Assembly: GCA_913063505.1 (NCBI GenBank)
Contig: CAJXYT010000005.1
Location: 1-59,639, forward strand
Direction: 5' to 3'
Source: an uncultured Gammaproteobacteria bacterium
GTDB taxonomy: Bacteria > Pseudomonadota > Gammaproteobacteria > Steroidobacterales > Woeseiaceae
DNA length: 59,639 bases
Positions within the stretch are counted from its first letter, which is position 1. Each line of letters starts with the position of its first letter. Under the pieces are notes generated by a model. The model saw only the letters and a list, made by a program, of their open reading frames with translations. It had not been told where the DNA came from and searched no databases. Positions 44,916-54,172 of this stretch are shown here, piece by piece. A program made the position numbers and the translations under genes.

Positions 44916-46082
44916 GTGAACAGCAAACTCGATCCTATGGATCTCTATGATATTCGCTCTGAACTGTCAGAAGACGAAGTCATGGTAAAAGACAGCGTCG
45001 GTCGATATGTCGACGAGAAAGTCATCCCTCTGATGCGTGATGCTTTCGAGCAACACAAATTTCCGCGCCAGTTGATCGGTGAGGCGGCAGAACTGGGGCT
45101 CCTCGGTAGTTCGATAGACGGCTACGACTGCGCTGGACTCAACAGCGTGAGCTATGGACTGATCTGTCAGGAGCTTGAGCGTGGTGATAGTGGCCTGCGC
45201 AGTTTCGTCTCAGTGCAAAGCAGCCTGGTAATGTTCCCAATTCACACCTATGGGTCTGAAGAGCAAAAGCAACGTTGGTTACCCGCCATGGCGCGCGGTG
45301 AGGCCATCGGCTGCTTTGGATTAACAGAGCCGCATGGCGGATCGGACCCAAGCAATATGAAAACGCATGCCAAGCGTGATGGCGACGACTGGATTCTGAA
45401 TGGCTCCAAGATGTGGATTACGAATGCCACTATCGCGGACGCCGCTATCGTCTGGGCAAGAACAGAAGAAGGTGTAAAGGGATTTATCGTTGAAAAAGGC
45501 ATGTCCGGCTTCGACACGCAAGAAATCGAAAACAAGTTCTCGCTGCGAGCCTCAGTGACCGGTGCATTATTTTTCAACAACGTCAGAATTCCAGAGGCGA
45601 ACGTCCTACCTGGTGTTTCAAGTTTGAAGGGTCCCTTGAGCTGCCTTACACAGGCACGCTACGGCATTGCCTGGGGCGTCATTGGCGCCGCCCAGGCCTG
45701 CCTCAACGAGGTACTCAATTACACGCAGGATCGCGTCCTATTCGGGCGGCCGATCGCGAACACCCAAGCTATCCAGATTCGCATGGCGGAGATGAGCCGT
45801 CAGATCACAGCAGCGCAGTTGATGTCGTTGCGGCTCGGTCGAATCAAGGATAAAGGTCAACTGAGTCCAACGCAGGTTTCCTTGGCGAAATGGAACAACT
45901 GCCGGGCCGCCATCGATATCGCACGTGATGCGCGAGATATTCTCGGCGGTGCGGGAATCAGCGCAGAGTACGTTCCGATTCGACACATGTTGAATCTTGA
46001 AAGCGTCATTACCTACGAAGGAACAGAGACGGTTCACCAACTCGTTGTTGGCAAAGAGCTGACTGGAGTCAACGCGTTCTGA
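44916..46082 (+). CDS. gcdH: glutaryl-CoA dehydrogenase
   Basis: 388-residue FAD acyl-CoA dehydrogenase of the glutaryl-CoA branch, converting glutaryl-CoA to crotonyl-CoA in lysine and tryptophan breakdown. FVSVQSSLVMFPI, GCFGLTEPHGGSDPSNM, MWITNA and the catalytic Glu in YEGTETVHQLVVG support it. GTG start with AGGA upstream. An electron-transfer flavoprotein partner is not in the window. Confidence 0.88.
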   Translation: MNSKLDPMDLYDIRSELSEDEVMVKDSVGRYVDEKVIPLMRDAFEQHKFPRQLIGEAAELGLLGSSIDGYDCAGLNSVSYGLICQELERGDSGLRSFVSVQSSLVMFPIHTYGSEEQKQRWLPAMARGEAIGCFGLTEPHGGSDPSNMKTHAKRDGDDWILNGSKMWITNATIADAAIVWARTEEGVKGFIVEKGMSGFDTQEIENKFSLRASVTGALFFNNVRIPEANVLPGVSSLKGPLSCLTQARYGIAWGVIGAAQACLNEVLNYTQDRVLFGRPIANTQAIQIRMAEMSRQITAAQLMSLRLGRIKDKGQLSPTQVSLAKWNNCRAAIDIARDARDILGGAGISAEYVPIRHMLNLESVITYEGTETVHQLVVGKELTGVNAF

Positions 46083-46092
46083 TGGCTGGGGA

Positions 46093-47427
46093 TTGAACTC
46101 CACACGCCTTCCTGAGAATAAGGACATGTGGCGCATTGCTGCACCTATGATCCTCTCCAATGTGTCGGTCCCCCTGTTGGGTATGGTTGATACCGGCGTC
46201 ACCGGTCATCTCGACAATCCGGCCTATCTGGGCGCAGTCGCGATAGGCGCGATGGTATTTACTTTCATCTATATGGGCATGAACTTCCTGCGCATGGGAA
46301 CGACAGGAATCGCCGCGCAGAGCTTTGGTGCGAACGACAACGACGGTTTGCGGGTGTCCCTTGGACAAGCCCTTATCATCAGTCTTGCGATCGCGCTGCT
46401 GCTGATCGTCTTTCAAAGCCCTTTGAGTCGCGTGGCATTCAGTCTGCTCGGCGGTGACTCCGTAACCCAATTGTATGCAGCCCAGTACTTTGATATTCGC
46501 ATCTGGAGCGCTCCGGGGACGCTGGCAAATTACGCGTTAGTCGGCTGGTTTATTGGTCTGCAGAATGCGCGCATCCCCTTGCTGATTTTTCTAGTTATCA
46601 ACATCACCAATATTGCGCTCGATCTGTTCTTCGTTATTATTCTTGGTATGACCATTGATGGCATCGCACTCGCATCGGTAATCGCTGAGTACGCAGGGTT
46701 TGTCGTCGGCATGACTTTTGCTGTCAGAGCGCTACGACGACATGCAGGACACTGGCCCATGGCCCGCCTGACGAACCTGTCAGCCTACAAGGCGTTTTTC
46801 TCTGTGAATGTGAACCTGTTTATTCGCACAATGGCCTTAATGTTTACGCTGGCATTCGTTACTGCACAAAGCGCCCGTCTTGGCGGCTATGTTCTCGCCG
46901 CGAACGCCGTATTATTGAATTTCCAAAATCTCACCGCTTTTGGACTAGACGGCATAGCCCATGCCGCCGAGGCAATGGTTGGAAAGGCCATCGGTGAAAA
47001 ACGCCGAGACGCACTTCAGCAAACTGTAAAATTGACGCTTAGATGGTCCGTTGTGTTCGCGCTGGGCTTTACGCTGGTTTACGTGATCGCAGGGCCGATG
47101 ATAATTGCGCTCTTGACGGATATTGTCGAGATTAAGGAAGTGGCGCTTCGATACTTACCCTGGATGATCGCGTTACCGTTGGTATCCGTCTGGTGTTTTC
47201 TGTACGACGGCATCTATGTCGGCGCAACCCGCGCCAAGGAGATGAGGAACATTATGGTCTTATCAGTCTTGTTCGTTTTCCTGCCCGCATGGTATGTCCT
47301 GCAGCCATTGGGCAACGATGGATTGTGGTTAGCGTTTCTACTATTCATGGCGAGCCGCGGTATCGGTATGCATATTGGCTATAAGAAATATGTATTGAGG
47401 CTCGCTTGTGACATCCATATCCAGTAG
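46093..47427 (+). CDS. MATE family efflux transporter (DinF-like)
   Basis: 444 residues with 12 predicted transmembrane helices. The start MWRIAAPMILSNVSVPLLGMVDTGVTGHL is typical of the DinF/NorM-type MATE superfamily. TTG start, ten bases after gcdH. Substrate unknown; cation-coupled drug or metabolite export is the family role. Confidence 0.88.
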   Translation: MNSTRLPENKDMWRIAAPMILSNVSVPLLGMVDTGVTGHLDNPAYLGAVAIGAMVFTFIYMGMNFLRMGTTGIAAQSFGANDNDGLRVSLGQALIISLAIALLLIVFQSPLSRVAFSLLGGDSVTQLYAAQYFDIRIWSAPGTLANYALVGWFIGLQNARIPLLIFLVINITNIALDLFFVIILGMTIDGIALASVIAEYAGFVVGMTFAVRALRRHAGHWPMARLTNLSAYKAFFSVNVNLFIRTMALMFTLAFVTAQSARLGGYVLAANAVLLNFQNLTAFGLDGIAHAAEAMVGKAIGEKRRDALQQTVKLTLRWSVVFALGFTLVYVIAGPMIIALLTDIVEIKEVALRYLPWMIALPLVSVWCFLYDGIYVGATRAKEMRNIMVLSVLFVFLPAWYVLQPLGNDGLWLAFLLFMASRGIGMHIGYKKYVLRLACDIHIQ

Positions 47428-47565
47428 CAGACTGCCCGCTCTGAAATCGACGACATCGATTGCGACTACTTTTTAGAGGTGCCCATACCGTCGCTGTGTA
47501 GACAGCAACATAGCAATGCACCGATGTAATGTGGCAAATTGTGGCTACAGGAACAGGAGTCTGAA

Positions 47566-48258
47566 GTGGCAAAGCGCATCGCGATAATCGAAGACGAGGC
47601 AGCAATTCGGGAAAACTACTCCGCGGCATTTCGCCGTGAGGGCTACGCAGTGGACGCATTCGACGCCAGAGAGCCCGCGTTAAGGGCTTTTGATAACTGC
47701 TTGCCGGACCTCATTCTAATCGATGTCAATCTGAAGGACGACATTGAGGGTGGTTTTGAACTTTGCCGCGAACTACGTGCTCGCTCATCTGATTTACCGA
47801 TTATTTTCCTGACGGCAAGAGATAGTGAATTTGATGCAGTATCAGGATTGCGCCTCGGCGCCGACGATTACCTGACGAAGGACATCAGCTTGCCGCACCT
47901 GATGGCGCGTATAGCAGCATTATTTCGGCGACTCGAAGCGATGCAAAAACTGCAAGGCACCGAGAACCGAATGACGCGCGGCGACCTTTCGATCGATACT
48001 GAGCGAATGACTGTTCACTGGCGGGAACAGACTGTCAGTCTGACACTGACGGAGTTCTGGTTGGTGCATGCTATGGCGCGTTACCCTGGCCATGTGAAAA
48101 ACCGCCAGCAACTCATGGAGGCTGCACAGGCCGTGCTCGATGACAACACGATCACATCGCACGTCAAACGCATTAGACGAAAATTCGTCGAGATCGATGC
48201 CGAGTTCGATGCCATCGAAACTGTTTACGGCATGGGCTATCGTTGGCTTAGCAACTAG
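47566..48258 (+). CDS. pdsR: PdsR-type response regulator
   Basis: 230 residues: receiver domain with IIEDEAAIRENY (acidic pocket), phosphoacceptor Asp in LILIDVNL and Lys in DDYLTKDIS, then an OmpR-type winged helix (LTLTEFWLVHAMARYPGHVKNRQQLMEAA, SHVKRIRRKF). Length and details fit the response regulator of the proteobacterial dedicated sortase system. GTG 47566 has AGGAG six bases upstream; the track start at 47539 does not. 11 bases before its kinase. Confidence 0.85.
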   Translation: MAKRIAIIEDEAAIRENYSAAFRREGYAVDAFDAREPALRAFDNCLPDLILIDVNLKDDIEGGFELCRELRARSSDLPIIFLTARDSEFDAVSGLRLGADDYLTKDISLPHLMARIAALFRRLEAMQKLQGTENRMTRGDLSIDTERMTVHWREQTVSLTLTEFWLVHAMARYPGHVKNRQQLMEAAQAVLDDNTITSHVKRIRRKFVEIDAEFDAIETVYGMGYRWLSN

Positions 48259-48269
48259 CCGCGAGCGAA

Positions 48270-50303
48270 ATGACCCTTAAACGTCAACTTCTTCTTGTCA
48301 GCTTATTGGCGCTTTTGTTGCCGTGGGCCGGGTGTGAGTTTATTCGGGAAACGGAGTCAGCTTTGCGTGTAGGACAGCAGCAGATGCTGGCCGGCACAGC
48401 TCGAGCGTTCGCAATTACGATGGCCAATTACGCTGAAGAATATCCGGTGGGTTTGAACCATGAATTAGCGAATGAGCAGTTGTTCATACACACGCTCGAG
48501 AAGCAGCCACGAATCGATGGCTACCTTGACGACTGGATGCTAAACCCGGGCGCACAGAGATCCATCCGTGGAAGCGACGGGGCAATTCAAGTGGCTTTGG
48601 CTTCTTACGATCACATGGTTTACGTCTATGTGGACGTAAGCGACCGCAACGTTGTCTATGCAACAGCCGAGACCATGGTTCTGGATGATGGCCCGCGCTA
48701 TGCCGACCGCATTGCTCTCGTCAGCGGCAGCCCACCGTATCGCGAGGAACGCTTCATGTTCACCGCCGAAGCACCTGGGGCAATCGTCAGTTATAAGAAA
48801 GACAGTGATGGGTTCGCTCCGGAATCTTCGATATCAGCGCATTGGCAGGACGTGCCTGGCGGCTATCGCCTTGAGGCTCGAATCCCTGCCGATTTACTGG
48901 GAACCCACCTCGGTCTACTTGTCTACAATACAGCCGATGAAATGCAGCAACCGACTCGCAGCAGCAGTTTTTCTGGACAAAGGCCGGAGCCAGCCGTTCT
49001 TCCATCTGATAAGTTAAAGACAGTAACGGGCGGGCTCACGCAGCCCGGCATGCGTATTGTCGTCACTGACTCAGCCGGCTGGCGGCTATCGATCGCAGGC
49101 GAACTGTCTGCCGCGACCACTCACTATTCGCCCGCGGCAGGATGGTCCAATCGAATTTATGACCTGCTGGTCGAAGGCGGTACCGACGCCGCCTCTGCAG
49201 AGCCTCACGCCAGCGGCCGGGAACAACAACCGTATGTCAGCGCAGCTCTCAATGGCCGAGAGATGGCAGGTTGGTTTAGAAGCGAGGAAAGCGGCCGGGC
49301 GATCGTTGCGGTCGCTGCTCCCATTTTGGAAAACGGCGTAGTTCTTGGCGCGTTGGTACTGCAACACGGCACCGATGCAATATTGAGTTCGACTAACGCC
49401 GGTCTTGCACGTCTGATTAATCTCACTTTGATAGCAACCGTTCTAGTCGCGGGTGCTTTGGTTGCTTATGCCACCTGGCTGTCCCGGCGTGTCCGACATC
49501 TCTCCGTTGCTGCTGAGGACGCACTGGAAAATGAAACGCTGCATATCGCGTTGCCAAGTGCATTGGCGGTCGACGAAATTGGCGACTTGTCGCGCAGCTT
49601 CTCGAACGTTCTCAGACAACTTGGCGACTACAACAGTTACCTTAGAACGCTTGCATCAAAACTGTCACACGAATTGCGCACACCACTGGCAATTGTCACT
49701 TCCTCGCTGGAGAACCTCGAACACGAGCCCTTAAACGACGCGTCATCTGGTTACACCGCCCGTGCCCTTGAGGGAGCGAATCGCCTGCGCCGTATCCTCA
49801 GTGCTATGAGCGAGGCAAGTCGCGTCGAAGAGGTGATGAAACATGCGGAATCGGAGTCTTTTGACCTTCGTGCGGTGCTGCAATCAACCGTCGCAGCCTA
49901 CCGCGACGTTTATACCGAGCGGAATATAGCGTTTACGACGGAACTGACTCACGCACCGGCATCGGGCTCGCCAGAATTGCTCATTCAGATGCTGGATAAG
50001 CTGATCGACAATGCTGTCGACTTCAGTGGCGTCCAGGACACGATTGAAATCAGCCTTTCAAGACATGAAAAAACTCTGTCACTTTCGGTGACGAATCCGG
50101 GGCCTGCGCTTCCTGAAAGCATGCGAACACAGTTGTTTGACTCAATGGTTTCAATGCGCGGAGATGAGAACACGCGTCATCTGGGTTTGGGCTTGTACAT
50201 CGCCAAATTAATCGCCGAAGGTCACGGTGGCAGCATTCGCGCGGACAACGTCGCCGGTGGCGTAATGTTTGAGGTATCGCTTCCCGAAGAGGATTCAAAT
50301 TAG
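48270..50303 (+). CDS. pdsS: PdsS-type sensor histidine kinase
   Basis: 677 residues. An N-terminal membrane segment is followed by an extracytoplasmic sensor of about 350 residues with a CBM9/DOMON-like part (RIDGYLDDWMLNPGA ... YVYVDVSDRNV). A second membrane segment (LIATVLVAGALVAYATWL) and HAMP-like linker lead to HisKA (LSHELRTPLAIVTSSLENLE) and HATPase_c (DNAVDFS, LGLGLYIAKLIAEGHGGSI). This matches the histidine kinase of the dedicated sortase system. The sortase and its target protein are not in the window. Last gene before the composition change. Confidence 0.85.
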   Translation: MTLKRQLLLVSLLALLLPWAGCEFIRETESALRVGQQQMLAGTARAFAITMANYAEEYPVGLNHELANEQLFIHTLEKQPRIDGYLDDWMLNPGAQRSIRGSDGAIQVALASYDHMVYVYVDVSDRNVVYATAETMVLDDGPRYADRIALVSGSPPYREERFMFTAEAPGAIVSYKKDSDGFAPESSISAHWQDVPGGYRLEARIPADLLGTHLGLLVYNTADEMQQPTRSSSFSGQRPEPAVLPSDKLKTVTGGLTQPGMRIVVTDSAGWRLSIAGELSAATTHYSPAAGWSNRIYDLLVEGGTDAASAEPHASGREQQPYVSAALNGREMAGWFRSEESGRAIVAVAAPILENGVVLGALVLQHGTDAILSSTNAGLARLINLTLIATVLVAGALVAYATWLSRRVRHLSVAAEDALENETLHIALPSALAVDEIGDLSRSFSNVLRQLGDYNSYLRTLASKLSHELRTPLAIVTSSLENLEHEPLNDASSGYTARALEGANRLRRILSAMSEASRVEEVMKHAESESFDLRAVLQSTVAAYRDVYTERNIAFTTELTHAPASGSPELLIQMLDKLIDNAVDFSGVQDTIEISLSRHEKTLSLSVTNPGPALPESMRTQLFDSMVSMRGDENTRHLGLGLYIAKLIAEGHGGSIRADNVAGGVMFEVSLPEEDSN

Positions 50304-50401
50304 ATCCGTCTTAGTCTTAAATAAAGCCCCTTAACTCGCTGTAGTATAAGTATAACGTGTTGATTTAATTCGTGACGGTAACGAAATACTATGCAATATT
50401 C

Positions 50402-50418
50402 TAGGTACACTGTACCTA
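50402..50418. promoter_or_regulatory. palindrome 1 upstream of sugar ABC operon
   Basis: TAGGTACA-C-TGTACCTA, a perfect 17-base palindrome with a single central base. Suggests a dimeric repressor operator. No regulator gene is adjacent. Confidence 0.55.
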
Positions 50419-50487
50419 TGCGAAAACACTTTTTTTAGTTGATAGACGCAATGGACGCTTAAGTTGAGTCCAGTGGGAGTGTTTTAT

Positions 50488-50510
50488 AAAAAGCGTTGTC
50501 GGGCTTTTTT
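50488..50510 (+). terminator. hairpin with T-run in leader of sugar operon
   Basis: AAAAAGC and GCTTTTT pair around an 8-base loop and are followed by further T. It could end pdsS-side transcription or act as an attenuator between the two palindromes. Confidence 0.45.
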
Positions 50511-50519
50511 AAGAAATTG

Positions 50520-50533
50520 CACAATCGATTGTG
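50520..50533. promoter_or_regulatory. palindrome 2, LacI-type operator candidate
   Basis: CACAATCGATTGTG, a perfect 14-bp palindrome with the central CG typical of LacI-family operators. It lies 38 bases before the binding-protein ATG. Confidence 0.6.
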
Positions 50534-50571
50534 GCGTAAGCATCCGATTATTTTTGGAGGGACTGCAAAAA

Positions 50572-51564
50572 ATGAATTTTCGCAAATTAACAATAACCTT
50601 AACGAGTCTTGCCGTTGGAATAGTCAGCTCTGCTGGCGCTATGGCTGCAGATACTGAACTTGGTGTTGTTGTCAAAATCGGTGGCATCCCATGGTTTAAT
50701 GCTATGGAAGCGGGTATTGCCGAACGCGCTAAGGAATTAGGAGTTAAAGCCTTTATGATCGGCCCTACCAGCGCCGACCCTGCTTTACAGGTGCGTGCTA
50801 TTGAGGATTTGATTGCACGTGGCGTAACGGCTATCGGCGTTGTGCCAAACGATGCTGAGGCCTTGGAACCAGTGCTGGCCAAAGCGCGGAGCAAGGGCAT
50901 CAAGGTTATTACCCACGAAAGTCCTGATCAGAAGAATATCGACTGGAACTTTGAATTGGCTTCAGCGAAAGGGTTTGGCGAAGCGCATGCCAAGCTCCTT
51001 GCGGAGAAGTGTGGCGGCATAGGTGAATATGCTGTTTTTGTTGGGTCGCTAACCGTTCCATTGCACAATGCATGGGCCGATGCCGCGATTGCCTACTTGG
51101 AGAAAAATTACCCGGGTATGAAGCTCGTCAGCGAACGTTATGGTGTCGCAGAAAATGTTGATGACAGTCGCAAAACGGCTCTTGATCTTATGTCTGCACA
51201 TCCAAATTTGAATGGCTTCCTAGGTTTTGGTAGCCAAGGTCCAATCGGTGCAGGACGCGCAATTCAAGAACGCCGCAAAGCTGGCAAAATTCATGTTCTT
51301 GGTCCACTTTCACCAGGGCAGGGCATGAGGCTTATTAAGGCTGGTGTTATTTCCGGTGGATTCATGTGGAATCCTAAAGAAGCAGGTAGGGTTTTTGTGA
51401 CCCTTGCCGATATGGTTGTTCAAGGCAAAGACGTGACAGCGGGCATGGATATTCCAGGTCTGGGTGTCGTAAATCCTGACTTCAGAACACGCAATATCAT
51501 TGCCAATCAAATGGTTACAATCAACGAAGATACCGTTGATGAACTAGCGGCAATGGGTCTCTAA
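50572..51564 (+). CDS. CUT2-type sugar ABC transporter, substrate-binding protein
   Basis: 330-residue periplasmic binding protein of the RbsB/RhaS/LsrB-like group. Signal peptide ends near SSAGAMAAD. The ligand-binding fold shows VVVKIGGIPWFNAMEAGI, GVVPNDAEALEPVLAKARSKG, ITHESPDQ and GFGSQGPIGAGRAI. The wording of these segments is nearer rhamnose/AI-2-type binding proteins than ribose ones, but ligand cannot be fixed. ATG 50572 with GGAGG 11 bases upstream. More A+T-rich than the genes before it. First gene of the cassette. Confidence 0.9.
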   Translation: MNFRKLTITLTSLAVGIVSSAGAMAADTELGVVVKIGGIPWFNAMEAGIAERAKELGVKAFMIGPTSADPALQVRAIEDLIARGVTAIGVVPNDAEALEPVLAKARSKGIKVITHESPDQKNIDWNFELASAKGFGEAHAKLLAEKCGGIGEYAVFVGSLTVPLHNAWADAAIAYLEKNYPGMKLVSERYGVAENVDDSRKTALDLMSAHPNLNGFLGFGSQGPIGAGRAIQERRKAGKIHVLGPLSPGQGMRLIKAGVISGGFMWNPKEAGRVFVTLADMVVQGKDVTAGMDIPGLGVVNPDFRTRNIIANQMVTINEDTVDELAAMGL

Positions 51565-51692
51565 ATTATTACTTACGGATATTCTGGGATGGGTGCCCTC
51601 CCGGAATATTTTTTCTAAACAAAGCCTTAGCATTGCAAGATAGACTCCTAATGCTTGACAGTACCCTCTCTGCTGAATCGAGAAGTGACAAT

Positions 51693-53189
51693 ATGATTCC
51701 CGTGATTCAATTGAGCAATATCTCAAAAACATTTGGCGGGGTACGCGCCCTTATTAATATAGATTTCGAGGTGATGCCAGGTGAGGTGCATTGCCTAGCC
51801 GGTGAAAATGGCTGTGGAAAAAGTACCTTAATCAAAATCATCTCTGGGGTATACACCCCCGACCCAGGCGCAAATTTTACTTTAATGGGGCAAGAGCACA
51901 AAACCTTGAGCCCCGCTCAGGCGCGCCGTATCGGCGTTGGCGTAATCTGGCAAGATCATGCGTTGTTTCCCGAAATGAGCGTCGCTGAAAACATTGCCAT
52001 TGAGAGTTTCGTTGGCTTGAAATCTAAGCTTGTGCGGCACAAAAATATCAAAGACGTTGCACAAAAGGTCTGCGAACGCCTTGGCGTTAGTTTTGATCTG
52101 GATGCACAAGTCAAAACCCTGCCGATCGCCCAAAAACAGCTCATAGCCATTTGCAGAGTGCTCGTCAGTGATGCCCGGATTGTTTTTATGGACGAGCCCA
52201 CGGCATCACTCACTCAATCAGAAACAAAGCATCTTTTAGATGTCGTGCGGACATTGACAGCCGAAAATGTTGCCGTGGTTTTTGTCAGCCACCGCCTTGC
52301 AGAGGTGTTGGAAATTGCCGACAGAGTAACCGTTTTACGCGATGGTAAAAAAGTCGGTGTCTATGATGCCAGCGAAATGACCTTAGCAAAATTGACCGAA
52401 AAAATGACTGGATTGACCATCAATCCGGCTGTCGTTGGTCAAAACCTAACCAAAAACGAAACCGTTCTTGAGGTGAAGCAGATTTCCCGAACCGGCGAAT
52501 ATAAGGATATTTCCTTTTCAATCGCCCGGGGGGAAGTGGTCGGAATCACGGGTCTGCTGGGCGCCGGGAGAACCGAACTCGCCTTGAGCTTGTTCGGCAT
52601 GACAAGACCTGAACAGGGTCAAATTTATTTGGACGGTAAAGCAGTAAAGTTCAAATCCAACCTAGAGGCCATATCGTCTGGGGTTGCCTATGTTTCAGAA
52701 GACCGCCTGTCATTGGGGCTTATTCAGGACCAATCAATAGAAAATAACCTAATATCGACCGTGCTAGACAAAACTATTGTGTGCGGCGGGTTGTTATCCT
52801 TCAAGAAGAAAAAAGCAATCGTTGGCCATTGGATAAAAGAACTAAGCGTTAAATTAGGCAGCACGAGCGATGCTATTTCAACCCTGTCTGGAGGGAACCA
52901 ACAAAAAGTTGCCATTGCCAAGTGGTTAGCTACAAAACCAAAACTTCTGATACTCGACGCCCCTACGGTGGGTGTCGATATTGGCGCGCGTGAGGGGATT
53001 TTTAAGATTGTGCGAGACCTTGCCAGCAAAGGCCTCTCGATTTTACTTATTTCTGATGAGGTGTCAGAGGTCTACTTCAATTCCAATAGAGTTTTGCACA
53101 TGTCTAATGGGTGCATACAAAAAGAATACGTTCCAGCTCGGTGTAATATTTCAGAATTGGAGGATGCCATATATGGAAAAAATATTTAA
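51693..53189 (+). CDS. CUT2-type sugar ABC transporter, ATP-binding protein
   Basis: About 498 residues with two ABC domains, as in RbsA. First: Walker A GENGCGKST, Walker B IVFMDEPTASLT. Second: Walker-A region GLLGAGRTEL (degenerate, usual for this family), signature LSGGNQQKVAIAKWL, and LILDAPTVGVDIGA. ATG 51693 (MIPVIQLSNISK) is chosen; the track start is upstream of the family start. Its end overlaps the first permease. Confidence 0.92.
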   Translation: MIPVIQLSNISKTFGGVRALINIDFEVMPGEVHCLAGENGCGKSTLIKIISGVYTPDPGANFTLMGQEHKTLSPAQARRIGVGVIWQDHALFPEMSVAENIAIESFVGLKSKLVRHKNIKDVAQKVCERLGVSFDLDAQVKTLPIAQKQLIAICRVLVSDARIVFMDEPTASLTQSETKHLLDVVRTLTAENVAVVFVSHRLAEVLEIADRVTVLRDGKKVGVYDASEMTLAKLTEKMTGLTINPAVVGQNLTKNETVLEVKQISRTGEYKDISFSIARGEVVGITGLLGAGRTELALSLFGMTRPEQGQIYLDGKAVKFKSNLEAISSGVAYVSEDRLSLGLIQDQSIENNLISTVLDKTIVCGGLLSFKKKKAIVGHWIKELSVKLGSTSDAISTLSGGNQQKVAIAKWLATKPKLLILDAPTVGVDIGAREGIFKIVRDLASKGLSILLISDEVSEVYFNSNRVLHMSNGCIQKEYVPARCNISELEDAIYGKNI

Positions 53190-54171
53190 AACGCATCCGA
53201 TCGAAGCCTGGCTTCTCATTATTATTATTGCGACTTCCGCAGTGCTGTCCATGCTGTCCGTGCAATATTTCACACTCGTGAATGCCTTTGATCTGCTTAA
53301 TTCGATATCCATCAACGTTATCTTTGCTGTCGGGCTTCTTGTGGTCCTAATTTCGGGCGGAATTGATATCTCTTTCGCCGTCGCCGCGTCGGTCATTCAG
53401 TATGTCGCTTTTTACGTTCTAAGCTATCTCGGTGGTGGAAATTGGTTCATTGGAATTATTGTCGCGGGTGGATTGGGCGTAATACTTGGTGCGATTAATG
53501 CGGGTTTAATCCATTATTTTCGGATTATTTCAATTGTCGTAACCATTGCAACCTTCAACATATTTTTTGGATTGCTGATGTTCCTCACCAAGGGCGTATA
53601 TTTATATGACCTTCCCGACTGGTGGGCGAACCGGGTTATCATTTTTGAACACGAGATGGCAAATGGCACCTGGGCGGAGCTGACCCTACCAGCAGTTATC
53701 ATGTTTGGCGCGATTTCAGCAACATGGTTTTTAATCACATACACATCAATCGGGCGTCAAATTTACGCTTTTGGCGACAACCCCGAAGGTGCACGCCGAA
53801 TTGGCATTAATGTTGTTGCGGTTCAGTTTATCGCTTATGGCTGGATGGGCATGATGGCTGGGATTGGTGGCTTAATGCAGGCGCACTTTATGCAAGAGAT
53901 TGTACCCAATGCTTTGATTGGCCGAGAATTGGACGTTCTGGCGGCTGTGGTGCTTGGAGGGGCGACGCTTGGTGGTGGACGAGGCACCGTCATGGGTTGT
54001 GTGCTGGGCGTCTTGTTGATGGCGATCATTCAAAATGGTTTAAATTTACTTGGGGTCACCCCTTTCGCTTTTAAGGCAATCGTTGGGGTAATCATTTTAC
54101 TGGCAATCACACTATCGAACGTTTCATTTGTTGAGTTACGGGCGTATCTGCGCATGAAGAGGGGCCAGTGA
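53173..54171 (+). CDS. CUT2-type sugar ABC transporter, permease 1
   Basis: About 332 residues with 8-10 transmembrane helices. VGLLVVLISGGIDISFAVAAS is the RbsC-type motif and DVLAAVVLGGATLGGGRGTVMG the conserved loop near the end. ATG 53173 with GGAGG nine bases upstream, overlapping the ATPase gene by 17 bases. The ORF track places the start too early. Confidence 0.9.
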   Translation: MEKIFKTHPIEAWLLIIIIATSAVLSMLSVQYFTLVNAFDLLNSISINVIFAVGLLVVLISGGIDISFAVAASVIQYVAFYVLSYLGGGNWFIGIIVAGGLGVILGAINAGLIHYFRIISIVVTIATFNIFFGLLMFLTKGVYLYDLPDWWANRVIIFEHEMANGTWAELTLPAVIMFGAISATWFLITYTSIGRQIYAFGDNPEGARRIGINVVAVQFIAYGWMGMMAGIGGLMQAHFMQEIVPNALIGRELDVLAAVVLGGATLGGGRGTVMGCVLGVLLMAIIQNGLNLLGVTPFAFKAIVGVIILLAITLSNVSFVELRAYLRMKRGQ

Positions 54172-54172
54172 C

